Under the pieces are notes generated by a model. It saw nothing but the letters and a program-made list of their open reading frames with translations, made no database searches and was not told where the DNA came from. 6,558 bases of DNA, taken from the NCBI GenBank assembly GCA_018061205.1, contig JAGOUP010000036.1:1-6558 (forward strand), in the 5' to 3' direction. Position 1 is the stretch's first letter. The number at the start of each line of letters is the position of its first letter. The position numbers and the translations under genes were made by a program. The stretch comes from Candidatus Levyibacteriota bacterium. Its GTDB lineage: Bacteria > Patescibacteriota > Microgenomatia > Levybacterales > UBA12049. Positions 5,666 through 6,558 of this stretch are shown one piece after another.

Positions 5666-5695
5666 GACCCCACTTCGCCAAGGCTTCGAGGGGTC
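5666..5695. repeat. Imperfect palindromic element in the divergent intergenic region
   Basis: Arms GACCCC (5666-5671) and GGGGTC (5690-5695) enclose 18 bases that contain the direct repeat CTTCG twice around CCAAGG. It is more GC-rich than its surroundings, as mobile palindromic repeats often are. It lies upstream of both flanking promoters. No second copy is in this window. Confidence 0.4.
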
Positions 5696-5698
5696 TGC

Positions 5699-5729
5699 GC
5701 CCTGAAGTGAATTTATGCTACTTCAGGGC
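5699..5729. promoter_or_regulatory. Perfect 10-base inverted repeat abutting a -35 box
   Basis: GCCCTGAAGT (5699-5708) and ACTTCAGGGC (5720-5729) form a perfect inverted repeat with an 11-base centre. Arm centres are 21 bases apart, about two helical turns, as expected for a dimeric regulator. The right arm ends one base before the TTGACA at 5730. It lies upstream of both predicted start sites, so it should not be transcribed, favouring a DNA-level role (operator) or a repeat remnant; its core CCTGAA/TTCAGG is shared with the hairpin repeats. Confidence 0.45.
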
Positions 5730-5761
5730 TTGACATTTATTTTTAAAACTTGCACTATAGA
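5730..5761 (+). promoter_or_regulatory. Promoter for the repeat surface protein
   Basis: A perfect TTGACA lies at 5730-5735. Two -10 readings are possible: CACTAT (5753-5758), at the ideal 17-base spacing but only three matches, or TATAGA (5756-5761), at 20 bases but ending six bases before the ATG at 5768, as at other genes here. Either puts the start site within about 3 bases of the ATG. Confidence 0.45.
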
Positions 5762-5767
5762 ATAGTC

Positions 5768-6558
5768 ATGGATGCAATACTGCCCCAAAAACGAGGATAT
5801 TCACGCTGGATTTTGATTGCTGTACTAGCTGGTATTTGTATACTCGCATACACACTCATAGTGTTGTATGGATTTAACTACTTCAACGGCAAAAACATGT
5901 CTTCTCCAACTTCAGCATTTCTCTCCAGTGATCAAACATCTATCTCAGGAACTATCGATCTCAATGGAAAACCCCCAGCAGGAGCAACAATTGCTATTGG
6001 AGCAAAACAAAATGGACAAGCTGATTATACAACTGTTGTATCAAATATTGGAGCAGTTGACGGTGCTGTCTGGAGCTGGAATGAAGCAAAAACAAATGTC
6101 GAATATATACTTGTTGCCTACCTCCAAGTAAATGGAGAAACGATAGCAACATCCAGCAAACTCGTTCTGATAGCACCTGGTGACTCCGAAACACTACGAA
6201 TCAATGTTCCTACTACTCCTTCTAATACTGATGGACAAATACAATCTGCGATTTCTGGAACATTTAATATCAATGGCTATATCCCAACAGGCAGTACAAT
6301 CACTATTGCAACAAGACAAGTTGGTAGCAATCAATTTGCAAATGTTGTAACAGGACTATCCCCCACTGATAATAGCGTCTGGAGTTGGACTCAAGCAAAT
6401 CAAAATATGAAATATGAAATACAAGCATCACTCATGGTGAACGGCACAGTACAAAATCAGTCGCAAGTAGTAACTGTTACTGCTCCGGCAACAAATGAGA
6501 CACTCACGATCAATTCCACTGCGACTCCACCAACACCAGTTGTAACAGGTATCAGCGG
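5768..6558 (+). CDS. Membrane-anchored surface protein with tandem repeats carrying a WSW motif (C-terminus beyond window)
   Basis: Open from the ATG to the window end (263 codons plus 2 bases). A short N-terminus with K8, R9 and R13 precedes a transmembrane helix (about 14-35), predicting N-in, C-out topology; no cleavage site or lipobox is evident. A Ser/Thr linker leads to tandem repeats. Repeat 1 starts at ISGT (59-62) and repeat 2 at ISGT (162-165), a 103-residue period; a third begins as GIS at the very end (261-263). Each has an NG, a (P)xGxTI(A/T)I strand, VWSW (101-104 and 204-207), a VNG turn, and an ETLxIN end strand, followed by a Pro/Thr-rich linker. The alternating hydrophobic pattern suggests an Ig-like or carboxypeptidase-regulatory-like beta-sandwich. 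I do not recognise a named family. Likely role: a surface stalk or adhesin-like protein. Codon use resembles its neighbours. Confidence 0.8.
   Translation, partial: MDAILPQKRGYSRWILIAVLAGICILAYTLIVLYGFNYFNGKNMSSPTSAFLSSDQTSISGTIDLNGKPPAGATIAIGAKQNGQADYTTVVSNIGAVDGAVWSWNEAKTNVEYILVAYLQVNGETIATSSKLVLIAPGDSETLRINVPTTPSNTDGQIQSAISGTFNINGYIPTGSTITIATRQVGSNQFANVVTGLSPTDNSVWSWTQANQNMKYEIQASLMVNGTVQNQSQVVTVTAPATNETLTINSTATPPTPVVTGIS

Noticed and set aside
5868..6194. Alternative open frames on both strands inside the surface-protein gene
   Set aside because: Their Gln/Leu-rich translations reflect off-frame reading of the repeats. The frame from 5768 has a membrane helix and aligned repeats.
1..6558. 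CRISPR array, tRNA, rRNA, transposase or toxin-antitoxin module
   Set aside because: No regularly spaced direct repeats, cloverleaf, rRNA-like sequence or matching protein motifs were seen on either strand.

Overview
The window comes from an AT-rich, gene-dense bacterial chromosome that uses the standard bacterial code: TAA, TAG and TGA all serve as stops, and the tRNA hydroxylase gene ends in TGA inside an ATGA overlap. Several features suggest, without proving, a small-genome lineage such as the Candidate Phyla Radiation (Patescibacteria). Most proteins are short and single-domain, starts lack Shine-Dalgarno sequences, and there is a compact signal peptidase I, a stand-alone protein of repeated zinc ribbons, and a membrane-anchored surface protein built from tandem repeats. 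No rRNA, tRNA, CRISPR array, transposase or phage gene was found.

Layout. Bases 1-828 (minus) hold a class A beta-lactamase/penicillin-binding-type serine hydrolase, cut at its C-terminus by the window edge. It is divergent from an MFS efflux transporter at 950-2134 (plus); a 28-base hairpin repeat lies between them. The transporter meets, tail to tail with a 2-base gap, a minus-strand cluster: the tRNA U34 hydroxylase trhO (3009-3911), a DUF218/YdcF-like membrane protein overlapping it by 4 bases (2413-3012), and a small membrane protein with a predicted coiled coil (2137-2388). Upstream of trhO an inverted pair of hairpin repeats separates it from a divergent FKBP-type peptidyl-prolyl isomerase (4020-4355, plus). 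A further hairpin copy lies in the convergent gap before a minus-strand protein with three zinc ribbons (4451-5005) and, upstream of it, signal peptidase I (5057-5617, minus). A 150-base divergent intergenic region with two inverted repeats then leads into a membrane-anchored protein of roughly 103-residue repeats (5768 to beyond the end, plus).

How the genes fit together. Many products act in or at the cell envelope: the serine hydrolase (likely peptidoglycan), drug or metabolite export, the DUF218 protein, signal peptidase, and the surface repeat protein. FKBP is a folding helper, TrhO modifies tRNA wobble uridines, and the zinc-ribbon protein probably binds nucleic acid. No single dedicated multi-gene system is evident.

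The most striking regulatory pattern is leaderless transcription. At four genes a recognisable -10 hexamer ends exactly 6 bases before the ATG; three more place it 6-9 bases before, and trhO has only a weak candidate at 6 bases. Three of these promoters have a perfect TTGACA -35 box. This would put transcription starts on or within a few bases of the start codon. It is an inference from sequence.
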